A stretch of 64,000 nt of DNA, taken from positions 1 through 64,000 of the forward strand of contig DASXVU010000009.1 in NCBI GenBank assembly GCA_036504055.1, written 5' to 3'. Positions 28,984-37,827 of the stretch are shown in pieces (the first letter of the stretch is position 1; each line of letters opens with the position of its first letter). A model generated the notes under the pieces. It made no database searches, had not been told where the DNA came from, and was given only the letters and a program-made list of their open reading frames with translations. This DNA comes from Methanomassiliicoccales archaeon. GTDB lineage: Archaea > Thermoplasmatota > Thermoplasmata > Methanomassiliicoccales > UBA472. The translations under genes and the position numbers were made by a program.

Positions 28984-28995
28984 AGCTTTAATTTA
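28984..28995 (+). promoter_or_regulatory. duplicated tRNA-Leu promoter, now upstream of map copy 2
   Basis: GCTTTAATTTAG is the copy of the tRNA-Leu TATA region (29971-29981). It lies about 48 bases before the second map ATG and could now drive that gene with a short leader. Confidence 0.45.
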
Positions 28996-29037
28996 GCCCA
29001 GCGGTATTACCCATCGAGAAGGTCGAGGCTGTGCTAC

Positions 29038-29931
29038 ATGGATGAGCATGCATTGGACTGCGTAAGGAAGGCCGGCCGGATCGCCGGCGAGGCGCGAGAA
29101 CTGGGCATAGGCCTGGTGGCGCCGAACGTGCCCTTGGTCAAGGTGGCCGAGGAAGTGGAGGCTTACATCTGCGAGAAGGGTGCCAAGGTGGCATTCCCGA
29201 CCAACCTCAGCGTCAACGACGTGGCGGCGCATTTTTCACCGAACCTGCATGATGACATGCGATTCTCCGTCGGCGACGTGGTCAAGGTCGATGTCGGCGC
29301 TCATGTCGACGGATACATCGGCGACACCGCCGCGACGGTCGAGGTGGGCACCAAGAACTGGACCGACCTCATCGGAGCGTCGGCGAGGGCATTGACCTTC
29401 GCCACCGAGATGATCGCTGATGGAACGCCGGTGAACGCCATCGGAGGGGCTGTCGAGCGCAGCATCAAGGAGTCCGGTTTTCGGCCCGTGGTCAATCTGA
29501 ACGGCCATGAGATGAAACAGTACAACCTACATGCAGGGCTCTCGATACCCAACTTTGACGACGGTACGACCACAAAGGTCAGGGACGGAATGATCATCGC
29601 GGTAGAGCCTTTCGCCACCAACGGGGCCGGCCAGGTCGACAACGCCAAGGCGGGCAACATCTATCGGATCATCCGCGACCGTCAGCTCAAGGATGCGGAC
29701 ACCATGCGCCTGTTCGAACTGATCAAGACCGAGTTCGCCACACTTCCGTTCTGTGAACGGCAATGCCAGAAGCTGAACAAGGACGCGCCGCACCTTCTGA
29801 AGAACATGTTCCGGCATGGTGTCATCATGAGCTACCCGATGCTGCGCGAGGCGCGGCAGGGGATGGTATCTCAGACGGAGCACACGCTCGTCATAGTGAA
29901 GAACCGTTGCGAGATCACCACCAAGGTGTAA
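29038..29931 (+). CDS. map: methionine aminopeptidase type II, copy 2
   Basis: 297 residues, the same length as copy 1 and collinear without internal gaps. The ligands D85, D96, H157, E190 and E281 are all kept. Most differences are synonymous or conservative (for example VSLVAAN versus IGLVAPN near residues 24-30), so both copies look functional and under selection. The 28 bases before the ATG are the copied end of the Sua5/YrdC gene, which is not translated here. Confidence 0.95.
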   Translation: MDEHALDCVRKAGRIAGEARELGIGLVAPNVPLVKVAEEVEAYICEKGAKVAFPTNLSVNDVAAHFSPNLHDDMRFSVGDVVKVDVGAHVDGYIGDTAATVEVGTKNWTDLIGASARALTFATEMIADGTPVNAIGGAVERSIKESGFRPVVNLNGHEMKQYNLHAGLSIPNFDDGTTTKVRDGMIIAVEPFATNGAGQVDNAKAGNIYRIIRDRQLKDADTMRLFELIKTEFATLPFCERQCQKLNKDAPHLLKNMFRHGVIMSYPMLREARQGMVSQTEHTLVIVKNRCEITTKV

Positions 29932-29970
29932 GCCCAGCCAGTATCCGCCGGAAGGTTCTCCGGCTCAGAA

Positions 29971-29981
29971 GCTTTAATTAG
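29971..29981 (+). promoter_or_regulatory. tRNA-Leu promoter
   Basis: GCTTTAATTAG is centred about 34 bases before the 5' end of tRNA-Leu at 30010, a plausible position for a TATA box that starts transcription close to the tRNA. Confidence 0.5.
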
Positions 29982-30009
29982 CCCAGCGGCATTACGCAGG
30001 AGCACTGAT

Positions 30010-30097
30010 GCGAGGGTAGCCAAGCCAGGTCAAAGGCGACAGACTCAAGATCTGTTCCTGCAGAGGTTCGCCGGTTCAAATCCGGCCCTTCGCACCA
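30010..30097 (+). tRNA. tRNA-Leu (anticodon CAA), CCA encoded
   Basis: The acceptor stem GCGAGGG pairs with CCTTCGC (one G-U). The anticodon stem ACAGA/TCTGT encloses the loop CTCAAGA, so the anticodon is CAA and reads UUG. The long variable arm is typical of class II tRNA-Leu, and the T arm is CCGGTTCAAATCCGG. There is no intron. The CCA end is encoded at 30095-30097. Confidence 0.95.
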
Positions 30098-30116
30098 TCA
30101 CCTGCATTTCTGAAGG

Positions 30117-30125
30117 CATTTTTTC
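30117..30125 (+). terminator. T-run after tRNA-Leu
   Basis: A run of six T (within GCATTTTTTCTG) begins about 22 bases after the tRNA-Leu CCA end, as expected for an archaeal terminator. Confidence 0.4.
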
Positions 30126-30420
30126 TGTCAACGGGGCATTCCCTTTTTTGGGTATTTGGTTGAATGGAATTTCCCGCTCAACTTGCTTTCATCGAACCAT
30201 GCCCATTCGATCTTCGGCATGATCTCTTTTCGGCGGTCTCAATTGAAAGATGTAATGGCGTCCTGCTTATCGCATCGATCCATAATGGGATTGGATCATA
30301 CGATATGCGGACAAGCTTCGCCGAGTTATCGACCAGTTCGCAATCTGATACCGGTCAATGCGAGATGGCAACCAGATTGCCAAGCTCTTCCGCGGGGGCG
30401 GTGACGACTCAACTTTTCAT
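30126..30420. other. gene-free stretch after tRNA-Leu
   Basis: I see no supported gene or repeat here. Short open frames show no motif. It separates tRNA-Leu from the 3' end of the large fibronectin-III protein gene. No integrase or attachment-site repeat of the tRNA 3' end is visible. Confidence 0.5.
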
Positions 30421-33396
30421 TCACTGTCCATTCTTCCGATTCCTGATCACGATGATCAAACCGATTATGGCAACGGCCAGAAGAGCTAAGGCTATTGACA
30501 GATAGGCCAGGTTGTCATTACCAGAGGGCGCCGTCGCTCCATCGGAATTCGAAGGGGAGATGGTCAGAGCCGATGATTGGGCTCCCACCCCTCCTGAGCT
30601 ATGCGCCGCCACAGCAAAGGAATAGCTCTCCCCTTCCGTCAACCCGGTGATCATAGCCGATGTTCCGGATGTGTGCTTGATATCGATGCCGTTCTGGTAA
30701 ACGATGTAGTAATCAATGGAGGAAACGTCAGCCGGAGCTGTCCAGGACAGCGTGACCTTTGCTATGTCTATCGTGGTGATCAGATTGGTGGGCTTTCCCG
30801 GGACTGCAACGCTCGAAATCGGAGTCACCGCAACCGCTGTTGTCTGTGCTCCAGTTCCGATCGAATTATGTGCCGCCACAGTGAAGTTGCACGTTTTCCC
30901 ATTGGTCAGGCCGGTGACGATCCCGGAGGTTGTGACGGAATGGATGGTGTCGACCCCGTCCTGATAGACGATGAAAAAATCGATGATGGCGCCTCCATTA
31001 TTGTTTGGAGTGATCCACGATAGTGATACCTGTCCATTTCCTGGTGCCGCAACGAGTCCGGTCGGAACCTCCGGTATCTTAGAGATGGTCGTTGGAGTCG
31101 CCATTACCGCCGATGACAATTCACCGATGCCAATCGAGTTATGCGCTACGATGGCAAAGCTGTACTGATGATCGTTCATCAGATCCTGGATCGTCGTTGA
31201 GGTTGTTAGGCAATGTTCGGATCTGGCCGTTCCATCGATATATACCAGATAGTAATCAATGACCGACCCTCCATCGTTTCCCGGGGCTGACCAGGTAAGG
31301 GACACCTGGGAATTGCCTGGAGTGGCGATCAATCCGATAGGTTCTCCGGGGACGGTTGGGGATAGATTCGGAGTTGCTGAAATGCTTGAGGTCTTTAGCC
31401 CGGTTCCGATCTGGTTGTGCGCGGCGATGCTGAGATCATAGGTCTGTCCATTTGTTAGTCCGGTGATGATTGCGGAGGTCATCGTTGGATGTTGAACATC
31501 GCTTCCATCCTGATAGACGATATAGAAATCGATGGCCGCCCCTCCATCACTATCCGGCGTTGTCCAAGATAGAGACACCTGGCCTTCACCCGGGGAAGCG
31601 GTCAGTCCGGTCGGCGTATTTGGGACCGTTAAGATCGTGGTCAGTGCGCTTGGAGTGGCTGAAGCACTGGAGGTCTGTGGTCCTGTTCCAGCTGTATTGT
31701 GCGCAGCCACTTTGAAGCTGTACGATACTCCATTCGTTAGCCCAGTCACCACATGGCTTGTTGATGAGGGATGAGCAATGTCGATGCCATCCTGATAGAC
31801 GATATAATAGTCGATCGATGAGCTTCCGTTGTTGGTCGGTGCTGTCCACGTAAGAGAAGCTCGGGCATTTCCAGCATTGGTCAAAAGAGCAGTCGGGGCG
31901 CTTGGTGCACTAGGAGCTAGGGATGGCATAGCAGTCACAAGGGTTGACTGTGTACCCAGGCCTGCCAGGTTATGGGCGGAAACGGTGAAGGAATATTGTT
32001 GACCATTGACCAAACCGGCGATTATTGTCGATGGACCGGTGAGGTGATAAGGCAGTGCAGCTCCGTCCTGATATACCACATAGTAATCGATCGCCCTGCC
32101 ACCATCGAAGACAGGTGCAGTCCAGTTCAAGGTGATCTTTCCGTTGGCGAGAGCCCCAGCCAGCCCGGTGGGGGCATCAGGAACACCATATGGTATTGAA
32201 TGAATGGCGCTTGAATTATGGCCTATTCCTGCACTGTTATGAGCCGCGACGGTGAATGAATATGTTTGACCATTCGTCAATCCCGTGATTATTCCTGAAG
32301 TGGTGGTGTTGTGATGGACATCGACGTTGTTTTGATAGATCACATAATAATCGATCGCCGCCCCTCCATTATAGCTTGGAGGTGTCCATGATAGCACGAC
32401 TTGTTCATTGCCCGGCGTCATAGACAAGTCGGTTGGTTCGTTAGTTGTATCGGGTCTCGGAGTGGCTAAAACACCAGAGGACTGTTGCCCGATATAACCA
32501 AATGGAGTACTATGACCGGTCGAATAAAAGCTGTGAGCAGCAACGGTAAAATTGTAGGTTTGCCCATTGTTCAGATGGATTATGGTAGATGTCGCTAAAG
32601 CATCTGAATTGTAGGTGGTATCCCATACATTATTCCCGTCCGCATATATTGTGTACCCATCGATGACGGCCGCGTAGCTATTGGCAGGGGCGGTCCAAGT
32701 TAGAGACACTTGGCCGTTGCCAGGGGTCGCTGAAAGATCGGTCGGTGCTTCGGGAACTGCTCTCGGAATCGCTATGATATTGATTTGTGCGCTGTCTCCC
32801 GCAAGATTATGGCTCGCAAAAGAAAAAACGTATGTCTGGCCATTGTTTAAGCCAGTGATCGTCACGTTGTTGTTGGATGTATTCACAATATCGATACCAT
32901 CCTTATAAACGATGTAATAGAGTACAGTGCCGCCCCATTCTGAACTAGCCCAACTAAAATTGATCTGCCCATCTTCAGGGATTGCGTAAATATACTTGGG
33001 AGGTCCTGGAACGGTAATGGGTATGCCGTATACCATATCACATTGTGGACCAGTCCCAGCAGCGTTATTTGCCGCTACTGTGAATCCATATGAACGATAA
33101 TCTTCTGTCAATCCATCGATTTCCGCCATAAGGCTAGTGTAATGATCTGGGAGTGCGATATTATTTAGGTAGATTGTATAATAGTCAATAGTACTGCCTC
33201 CATCAGAAACTGGCGCAGTCCAATTCAGTGTCACATGGTTAATACCAGGGACTGCTGTGAGCCCGGTCGGGACTCCTGGCACAGTCGGAGTTTGGTCCGC
33301 GGTTGCCGTATTCATTCCGAAAACTACCAGTGAACTAGAAAGTAGCATTATTCCTATGACTAAGATATTTACAATTGCTCCCGCACTCTTCCTCAC
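30421..33396 (-). CDS. cell-surface protein with ten fibronectin type III domains
   Basis: 991 residues. An N-terminal signal segment (hydrophobic core about 9-28) is followed by ten FN3 repeats of about 88-100 residues, each opening with a PTGL- or PTDL-like strand and containing IDYYIVYQ, ITGLTNGQTY and FTVAAHN blocks. A C-terminal transmembrane helix (about 965-986) ends in basic RNRKNGQ, so the protein is anchored with the repeats outside. The start is GTG at 33396 with GGGGG 6 bases before it. Adhesion or cell-cell contact is likely but inferred. The coding sequence is visibly richer in A/T than the flanks. Confidence 0.88.
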   Translation of the reverse strand: MRKSAGAIVNILVIGIMLLSSSLVVFGMNTATADQTPTVPGVPTGLTAVPGINHVTLNWTAPVSDGGSTIDYYTIYLNNIALPDHYTSLMAEIDGLTEDYRSYGFTVAANNAAGTGPQCDMVYGIPITVPGPPKYIYAIPEDGQINFSWASSEWGGTVLYYIVYKDGIDIVNTSNNNVTITGLNNGQTYVFSFASHNLAGDSAQINIIAIPRAVPEAPTDLSATPGNGQVSLTWTAPANSYAAVIDGYTIYADGNNVWDTTYNSDALATSTIIHLNNGQTYNFTVAAHSFYSTGHSTPFGYIGQQSSGVLATPRPDTTNEPTDLSMTPGNEQVVLSWTPPSYNGGAAIDYYVIYQNNVDVHHNTTTSGIITGLTNGQTYSFTVAAHNSAGIGHNSSAIHSIPYGVPDAPTGLAGALANGKITLNWTAPVFDGGRAIDYYVVYQDGAALPYHLTGPSTIIAGLVNGQQYSFTVSAHNLAGLGTQSTLVTAMPSLAPSAPSAPTALLTNAGNARASLTWTAPTNNGSSSIDYYIVYQDGIDIAHPSSTSHVVTGLTNGVSYSFKVAAHNTAGTGPQTSSASATPSALTTILTVPNTPTGLTASPGEGQVSLSWTTPDSDGGAAIDFYIVYQDGSDVQHPTMTSAIITGLTNGQTYDLSIAAHNQIGTGLKTSSISATPNLSPTVPGEPIGLIATPGNSQVSLTWSAPGNDGGSVIDYYLVYIDGTARSEHCLTTSTTIQDLMNDHQYSFAIVAHNSIGIGELSSAVMATPTTISKIPEVPTGLVAAPGNGQVSLSWITPNNNGGAIIDFFIVYQDGVDTIHSVTTSGIVTGLTNGKTCNFTVAAHNSIGTGAQTTAVAVTPISSVAVPGKPTNLITTIDIAKVTLSWTAPADVSSIDYYIVYQNGIDIKHTSGTSAMITGLTEGESYSFAVAAHSSGGVGAQSSALTISPSNSDGATAPSGNDNLAYLSIALALLAVAIIGLIIVIRNRKNGQ

Positions 33397-33754
33397 ACGA
33401 TTCCCCCGAACTGGAACAGACTATGAGCCTAGAAAGCTTAAGGATTTTGGGAGACTATCTCATCCAGTTAATCTTGTTTTGCGCCAACGAGTGAATATTG
33501 TCCAATATTGAAAGAGAGACGATTGGGAAAAGGTAGGTGAACGGAACATCCTTTTTATCGAGAATTGATTGTTCTGATCTGGAAATATCAAGGTCAAATT
33601 CGCCCCACCATCATCGTCTGGTGCACAAGGGAATGGTGAGATTCCATACTAATTGTTTAAGAAAAGGTCGTCTAGTGTCAAACGAGCCCATCGATCATTA
33701 GATCAACGCGCTCCAGGAACTGCGAGCCCGATGAAGGATATCGGAAAGAAAATC
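33397..33754. other. gene-free stretch between the two FN3 protein genes
   Basis: It holds the upstream region of the ten-repeat gene; CCTTAAGC near 33437-33444 is a weak TATA candidate. No gene or repeat is supported in the rest. Confidence 0.45.
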
Positions 33755-35638
33755 TCACAGCTTCCTCTTGCTCCTCCTCAAGACCAGGAATCCCGCGACC
33801 ATGGCAACCGCCAAAATAGCCAGGACCACGGAGAAATATAACAGGTTGCTGCCATTTGTCGCGTTTGCACCGTTGGGGCTTGCCGCACCGTTCGATACCG
33901 TTTGGGTCGATGACTGGGTTCCGACGCCGCCCGAATTGTGGGCCGCCACCGCGAAGGTATAGTTCTCGCCGTTGGTCAGGCCGGTGATGGTGACGGTGGT
34001 GAAGGACGTATGACGTACATCGACCTCGTTCTGGTAAACGATGTAATAATCGATGTTGGAACTGTTCGATGGGGCGGTCCAGGACAGGGTGACGGTCCCA
34101 TCCCCTTCCGTTATGGTCAGGTCGGTCGGTACACCGGGTACCTCGACGCCGGAGGTAGGCGTGGCCGTGTCAGCCGTCGTTTGGCCTCCGACCCCTACCG
34201 AATTATGTGCCGCCACGGTAAAGCTGTACGATTGTCCGTTGGTCAGACCGGTGACATTCTGCGATTCCGTTGCCGGGTGGGATATGTCGATCCCGTCCTG
34301 ATACACGATGTAGTAATCGATCGCAACCCCTCCGGCACCATCTGGGGTAGTCCATGATAGGGAGACGTGGGCGTTGCCTGGTACCGAGGTCAGACCGGTT
34401 GGGACGCCGGGAACCGTCGGGGCCGGGTTCGGAGTAACCGAAACGGCGGCCGTCTTCGGTCCAGTCCCTACGGAATTGTGCGCCGCGACGGCAAAGCCAT
34501 AGGACCGACCATTCGTTAGGTTGTTGATAATGGTCGAGGTGGAATCGACGTGCGCCACATCGGCGTTGTTCTGGTAGACGACGTAGTAGTCGATCTCCGC
34601 TCCGCCGTCATCGGCCGGCGCGTTCCATGCAAGGCCTACCTGTCCATTATCCACTGAGAAGGTCAGATTGGTAGGGGCGCCGGGAACGGTAGTGCCCGGA
34701 ACGTTGACCAGGGGATGGTTGTCCTTGCTGCTGCCCTCGCCGATCGGATAGGGGTTATCCACTATGCCATCAATGTTGGCGTCTGGTGTCGTCCAGTCGC
34801 TCCAGTAGTTTCCGGACGATCCGGTGTTCCAACGGTTGCCCACGCCGGTATCGGCGCATTGGGGATGCAACGCGTTGTACACGGACGACGATCCATTGTT
34901 CCCGACAATGACGTTGCCATACACATTGTTATAGTCGGAATTAGCGAGATGGATACCATGCCCGACGTTGTCCCTCAGCGTATTGTTGGTTAGGGTGTTG
35001 TAATTTGAACCGTTGAGCACGTAGATCCCGTTGTCGCCGCTGGAATAGCAGATGTTGTTGGATAGGACATTATTGCTTGAGGATCCGGCCATCATTATGG
35101 CGCAGGCCCTGGTCGCCCGGCACGTGTTATTCTTCATGATGTTGTTGCTCGAGCCGAACGTGTAAATGCCATGGGCGGCATCGATGCAGACGTTATCGGT
35201 AAGTGTGTCATACCCAGTATTGTTCAGGAAGATACCGTAAGGATCATTGCCGCTGCAGTTGCTGTCGGTCACGGTGACATGGCTCGATCTGACGATCTCG
35301 ACTCCATTGTTGTTACCGTGCAGGTAGCAATTGCTGATGACCAGATGAACGGTGATACCACTGACGTATATGCCTGCGCCGCCCGCGCTGGTCGTGTTCC
35401 CCGATATGTCAAAACCGCTTATCACATAAGGGTCGTTCGCCGTTCCCGAGCCGGTGCAGCCACCTGATGCCTTCAGTGCCAAGAGATCGTCGTTACTGGC
35501 GATGTGGATCGGCGAATGTGACACATAGGTCGGTTCGCTCGCCTGCACATCACCAATGCTTCCCACTGAAGCGAAGATCGATATGACCAGTGAAAATGAT
35601 ACGAGGATCAGAAATCCCCTGCCAGTAATTGCCTTCAT
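33755..35638 (-). CDS. surface protein: parallel beta-helix plus three FN3 domains
   Basis: 627 residues. A signal peptide (about 1-33) is followed by a right-handed parallel beta-helix of NosD/PbH1 type (about 45-300) with repeated N-rich turns such as NNIMKNNTC and YNTLTNNTL, closed by the GNYWSDW...DGIVDNPYPIG block. Three FN3 domains (about 315-590) and a transmembrane helix (about 600-620) ending in RRSKRKL complete it. The last FN3 domain closely resembles the last domain of the neighbouring protein, so the two share a C-terminal module. Beta-helices of this sort often bind or cleave carbohydrate. Confidence 0.88.
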   Translation of the reverse strand: MKAITGRGFLILVSFSLVISIFASVGSIGDVQASEPTYVSHSPIHIASNDDLLALKASGGCTGSGTANDPYVISGFDISGNTTSAGGAGIYVSGITVHLVISNCYLHGNNNGVEIVRSSHVTVTDSNCSGNDPYGIFLNNTGYDTLTDNVCIDAAHGIYTFGSSNNIMKNNTCRATRACAIMMAGSSSNNVLSNNICYSSGDNGIYVLNGSNYNTLTNNTLRDNVGHGIHLANSDYNNVYGNVIVGNNGSSSVYNALHPQCADTGVGNRWNTGSSGNYWSDWTTPDANIDGIVDNPYPIGEGSSKDNHPLVNVPGTTVPGAPTNLTFSVDNGQVGLAWNAPADDGGAEIDYYVVYQNNADVAHVDSTSTIINNLTNGRSYGFAVAAHNSVGTGPKTAAVSVTPNPAPTVPGVPTGLTSVPGNAHVSLSWTTPDGAGGVAIDYYIVYQDGIDISHPATESQNVTGLTNGQSYSFTVAAHNSVGVGGQTTADTATPTSGVEVPGVPTDLTITEGDGTVTLSWTAPSNSSNIDYYIVYQNEVDVRHTSFTTVTITGLTNGENYTFAVAAHNSGGVGTQSSTQTVSNGAASPNGANATNGSNLLYFSVVLAILAVAMVAGFLVLRRSKRKL

Positions 35639-35654
35639 GTCCTCTGCCTCCCGT

Positions 35655-35700
35655 TCCTCATGAGGATTCGAGGCCTATGGAGGGATTTCGATATTTAAGG
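35655..35700 (-). promoter_or_regulatory. promoter of the beta-helix protein gene
   Basis: CCTTAAATAT (35691-35700) is the TATA box on the minus strand, 57 bases before the ATG. A perfect 12-base palindrome, TCCTCATGAGGA (35655-35666), lies at the predicted transcription start. GGGAGG precedes the ATG. Confidence 0.45.
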
Positions 35701-35772
35701 TTAACGATTGCTATGGAAATCCGGTCGAAGGAACGGATGGCACGACCGAGGTCGATAAGTACTGGCCTTATC

Positions 35773-36219
35773 TCACTTAGGGCCGCCTCTATGCATGACC
35801 GTGCCCCTTACGACGAGCACCGGGCATTCGGCCATTCTTATGACCTTCTCGGCCACGCTCCCCATCACCAGTTTGGAGACGCCCGAGCGACCGTGGGTGC
35901 CCATGACCACCAGGTCGAAGTCCCTGGTGTCCTTGATTATCACCTGGGCCGCCGAACCTCGTTCGATCCGGGTCTTCACCTTGACCCTCCTCTTCTCCCC
36001 TTCGCTCTTGATATAGGCCACGGCCTTGGCACCTTCATCCTCCAAGGTCGGAGCCAGATTGGGAACGTTTGGCATGTTCCGGGCGAGTATGGAACCCTCG
36101 TCGATGACGAATAGCGCGGTAACCTCCGCACCGGTCATTTTCGCCAAGGCCAATCCGTGGTCTGTTGCCTCTTTTGAATATTCGCTGCCATCTGTTGGAA
36201 TCAATATCCGGTTATACAT
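35773..36219 (-). CDS. universal stress protein (UspA family)
   Basis: 148 residues with the ATP-binding Usp fold: the N-terminal ILIPTDGSEYS and the nucleotide motif MGTHGRSGVSKLVMGSVAEK near 107-126 (G-x2-G-x9-G-S). Its start codon overlaps the end of the MFS transporter gene by 8 bases, so it is cotranscribed with the exporter. That points to a stress role linked to the efflux locus. Confidence 0.92.
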   Translation of the reverse strand: MYNRILIPTDGSEYSKEATDHGLALAKMTGAEVTALFVIDEGSILARNMPNVPNLAPTLEDEGAKAVAYIKSEGEKRRVKVKTRIERGSAAQVIIKDTRDFDLVVMGTHGRSGVSKLVMGSVAEKVIRMAECPVLVVRGTVMHRGGPK

Positions 36220-37753
36220 CTTTAGGCTCCTTTGCCGTCTGAACCTGCGGCTCCTCTGCGTTCACAATGTTTCCTTTCAAGAACGGTGCCACCAGGACCA
36301 TCATCAATAGGATCACGCCTCCGATCAGGAAGGCGAAATCAACGCTGTCCGCGAATGCCGTCAATATCTGCGAGGAATACTGTGGCATGACCGTTAGGTA
36401 TGCAAGGATATCAGTATTGTGCGGCACGGCGTTATAGACCTCTGTCGCAAGACTGCCTTTCAGCGCGTCGTCGATGTGCAGGTTGATGAGCGATGCGAAA
36501 ACAGCCGTTGCCACGGTGCTTCCTATGGCACGGAATAGGTTGACACCGGATGTGGTCATCCCCATCTCGTCCGTCCTTGCACTGTTCTGGACCGCGACCA
36601 TTATCACCGCCATGACGCAACCGAGGCCAACGCCAAGAAGGAATATGTAGGCCACGAAGAGCCACACACTATCTCCGAGTCCCAATGTGGACATCATCGC
36701 CATCGAGGCGCATGAAATTATCGGGCCAGTGATGACCCATGGCCTGTAACCGGTCCTTTGGACGAACTTGCCGCTCAATGTGGCTGTGATTATTAGGCCG
36801 GCGACCATGGCGATCAAAAGGTAGCCTGCCTCTTTGGACGATAGTCCGAAGATGTAGATGCTGAACATCGACAGGTAGGCCATCGCCCCGGTCATGCCGA
36901 GACCGAAGATCAACATGGCGAAGGAGCCGCAGACGAACGTCCTGTTCTTGAACAGACGCGGTGCGATGACCGGGTCCTCTGCCCTGAATTCCAGGAAGAT
37001 GAATGTTCCGAGCAGCACGGCCGCTGCCAGGACCATCGATCCGGATTCGTAGCTGACCCAATCGAACTCACTTCCCGCCCAGGTGAAGAACAACAGCAGG
37101 TCCAACAGGAACAGGCCAAGGACGGACATGCCGAGGAAGTCGATCCTCTTCTTATTGACGACCTCGACCGACGGGAACTGCCTCGCGATCATGAACAGCG
37201 AAAGTGCCACGATCGGGACATTGATGAAGAACACCCAGTTCCAGCTGATATAGTCCGTTATGAGCCCACCGAGGATTGGTCCTGCAGCCGTACCCAGCCC
37301 GAAGATCGCCCCCATGACCCCCTGCATCTTTCCCCGCTCTATTGGTGAGTATAGATCGGCGATGGCGGCTGTGGCCACTGGCATCAGGATGCCTGCTCCC
37401 AATCCCTGTATGGCACGGAAGATGATGAGCATCTCCATGGATGAGGAGAAACCCGCACCGACGGAACCGGCAAGGAACAGGCTTAGCCCGATCAGGAAGA
37501 ATGGCTTCCTCCCATACAGATCGGACAGTTTACCAGCGATGGGGATGGCTATGGTCTCGCACAGTAAATAGGCGGTGAACATCCAGCTAAAAAGACCCAG
37601 GCCGCCAAGATGAGCAGCGATGTTCGGGCCGCTGGTGGCGACGATGGTCCCATCCAAACATGCGGCCAGCATTCCCAACATCAGACCTGCCATGATGAGC
37701 CTGCGGTGCTTCGGGTCGATGTTGGACCAACTGATCGAATCGTTAGTGTTCAA
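36212..37753 (-). CDS. MFS drug exporter, DHA2 (EmrB/QacA-like, 14 TM)
   Basis: 513 residues with about 14 hydrophobic helices. The motif A region LSDLYGRKPFFLIG lies near residues 77-90, and the antiporter motif C-like GxLGPxxGG is represented by GTAAGPILGGLI near 153-164. Expected function: proton-driven export of toxic amphipathic compounds. The start is TTG at 37753, with GGAG 8 bases before it. It is divergent from a MarR regulator across a shared operator. Confidence 0.9.
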   Translation of the reverse strand: MNTNDSISWSNIDPKHRRLIMAGLMLGMLAACLDGTIVATSGPNIAAHLGGLGLFSWMFTAYLLCETIAIPIAGKLSDLYGRKPFFLIGLSLFLAGSVGAGFSSSMEMLIIFRAIQGLGAGILMPVATAAIADLYSPIERGKMQGVMGAIFGLGTAAGPILGGLITDYISWNWVFFINVPIVALSLFMIARQFPSVEVVNKKRIDFLGMSVLGLFLLDLLLFFTWAGSEFDWVSYESGSMVLAAAVLLGTFIFLEFRAEDPVIAPRLFKNRTFVCGSFAMLIFGLGMTGAMAYLSMFSIYIFGLSSKEAGYLLIAMVAGLIITATLSGKFVQRTGYRPWVITGPIISCASMAMMSTLGLGDSVWLFVAYIFLLGVGLGCVMAVIMVAVQNSARTDEMGMTTSGVNLFRAIGSTVATAVFASLINLHIDDALKGSLATEVYNAVPHNTDILAYLTVMPQYSSQILTAFADSVDFAFLIGGVILLMMVLVAPFLKGNIVNAEEPQVQTAKEPKDV

Positions 37754-37777
37754 TTGATGATCTCCAAGTTAGTTTCG

Positions 37778-37822
37778 ACTTGTCAAGTCAACTCGCTATT
37801 TAATCGTGTTGACTTAACAAGT
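37778..37822. promoter_or_regulatory. MarR-type operator pair between exporter and regulator
   Basis: ACTTGTCAAGTCAAC (37778-37792) and GTTGACTTAACAAGT (37808-37822) form an inverted repeat matching at 14 of 15 positions. Each arm also contains its own short palindrome (ACTTG-T-CAAGT and ACTT-AAC-AAGT), giving two sites 30 bases apart. The A/T core between them (TATTTAA, 37797-37803) can serve as TATA box in both directions. Confidence 0.7.
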
Positions 37823-37827
37823 GGAAT

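Larger units (their letters stand above)
28024..29995 (+). repeat. two 986-base tandem repeat units containing map
   Basis: Unit 1 is 28024-29009 and unit 2 is 29010-29995. Each unit begins with the last bases of the Sua5/YrdC gene (CCCAT(T/C)GAGAAGGTCGAGG), contains a complete map gene and ends with GCTTTAATT(T)AGCCCAGCGG, which in unit 2 is the tRNA-Leu promoter. The copied Sua5 tail and tRNA promoter mark the limits of the duplication. Confidence 0.85.

Noticed and set aside
30421-33396. Regular repeats that could suggest CRISPR
   Set aside because: Repeats are about 270-300 bases and encode FN3 domains in one frame; no short identical repeats with spacers.
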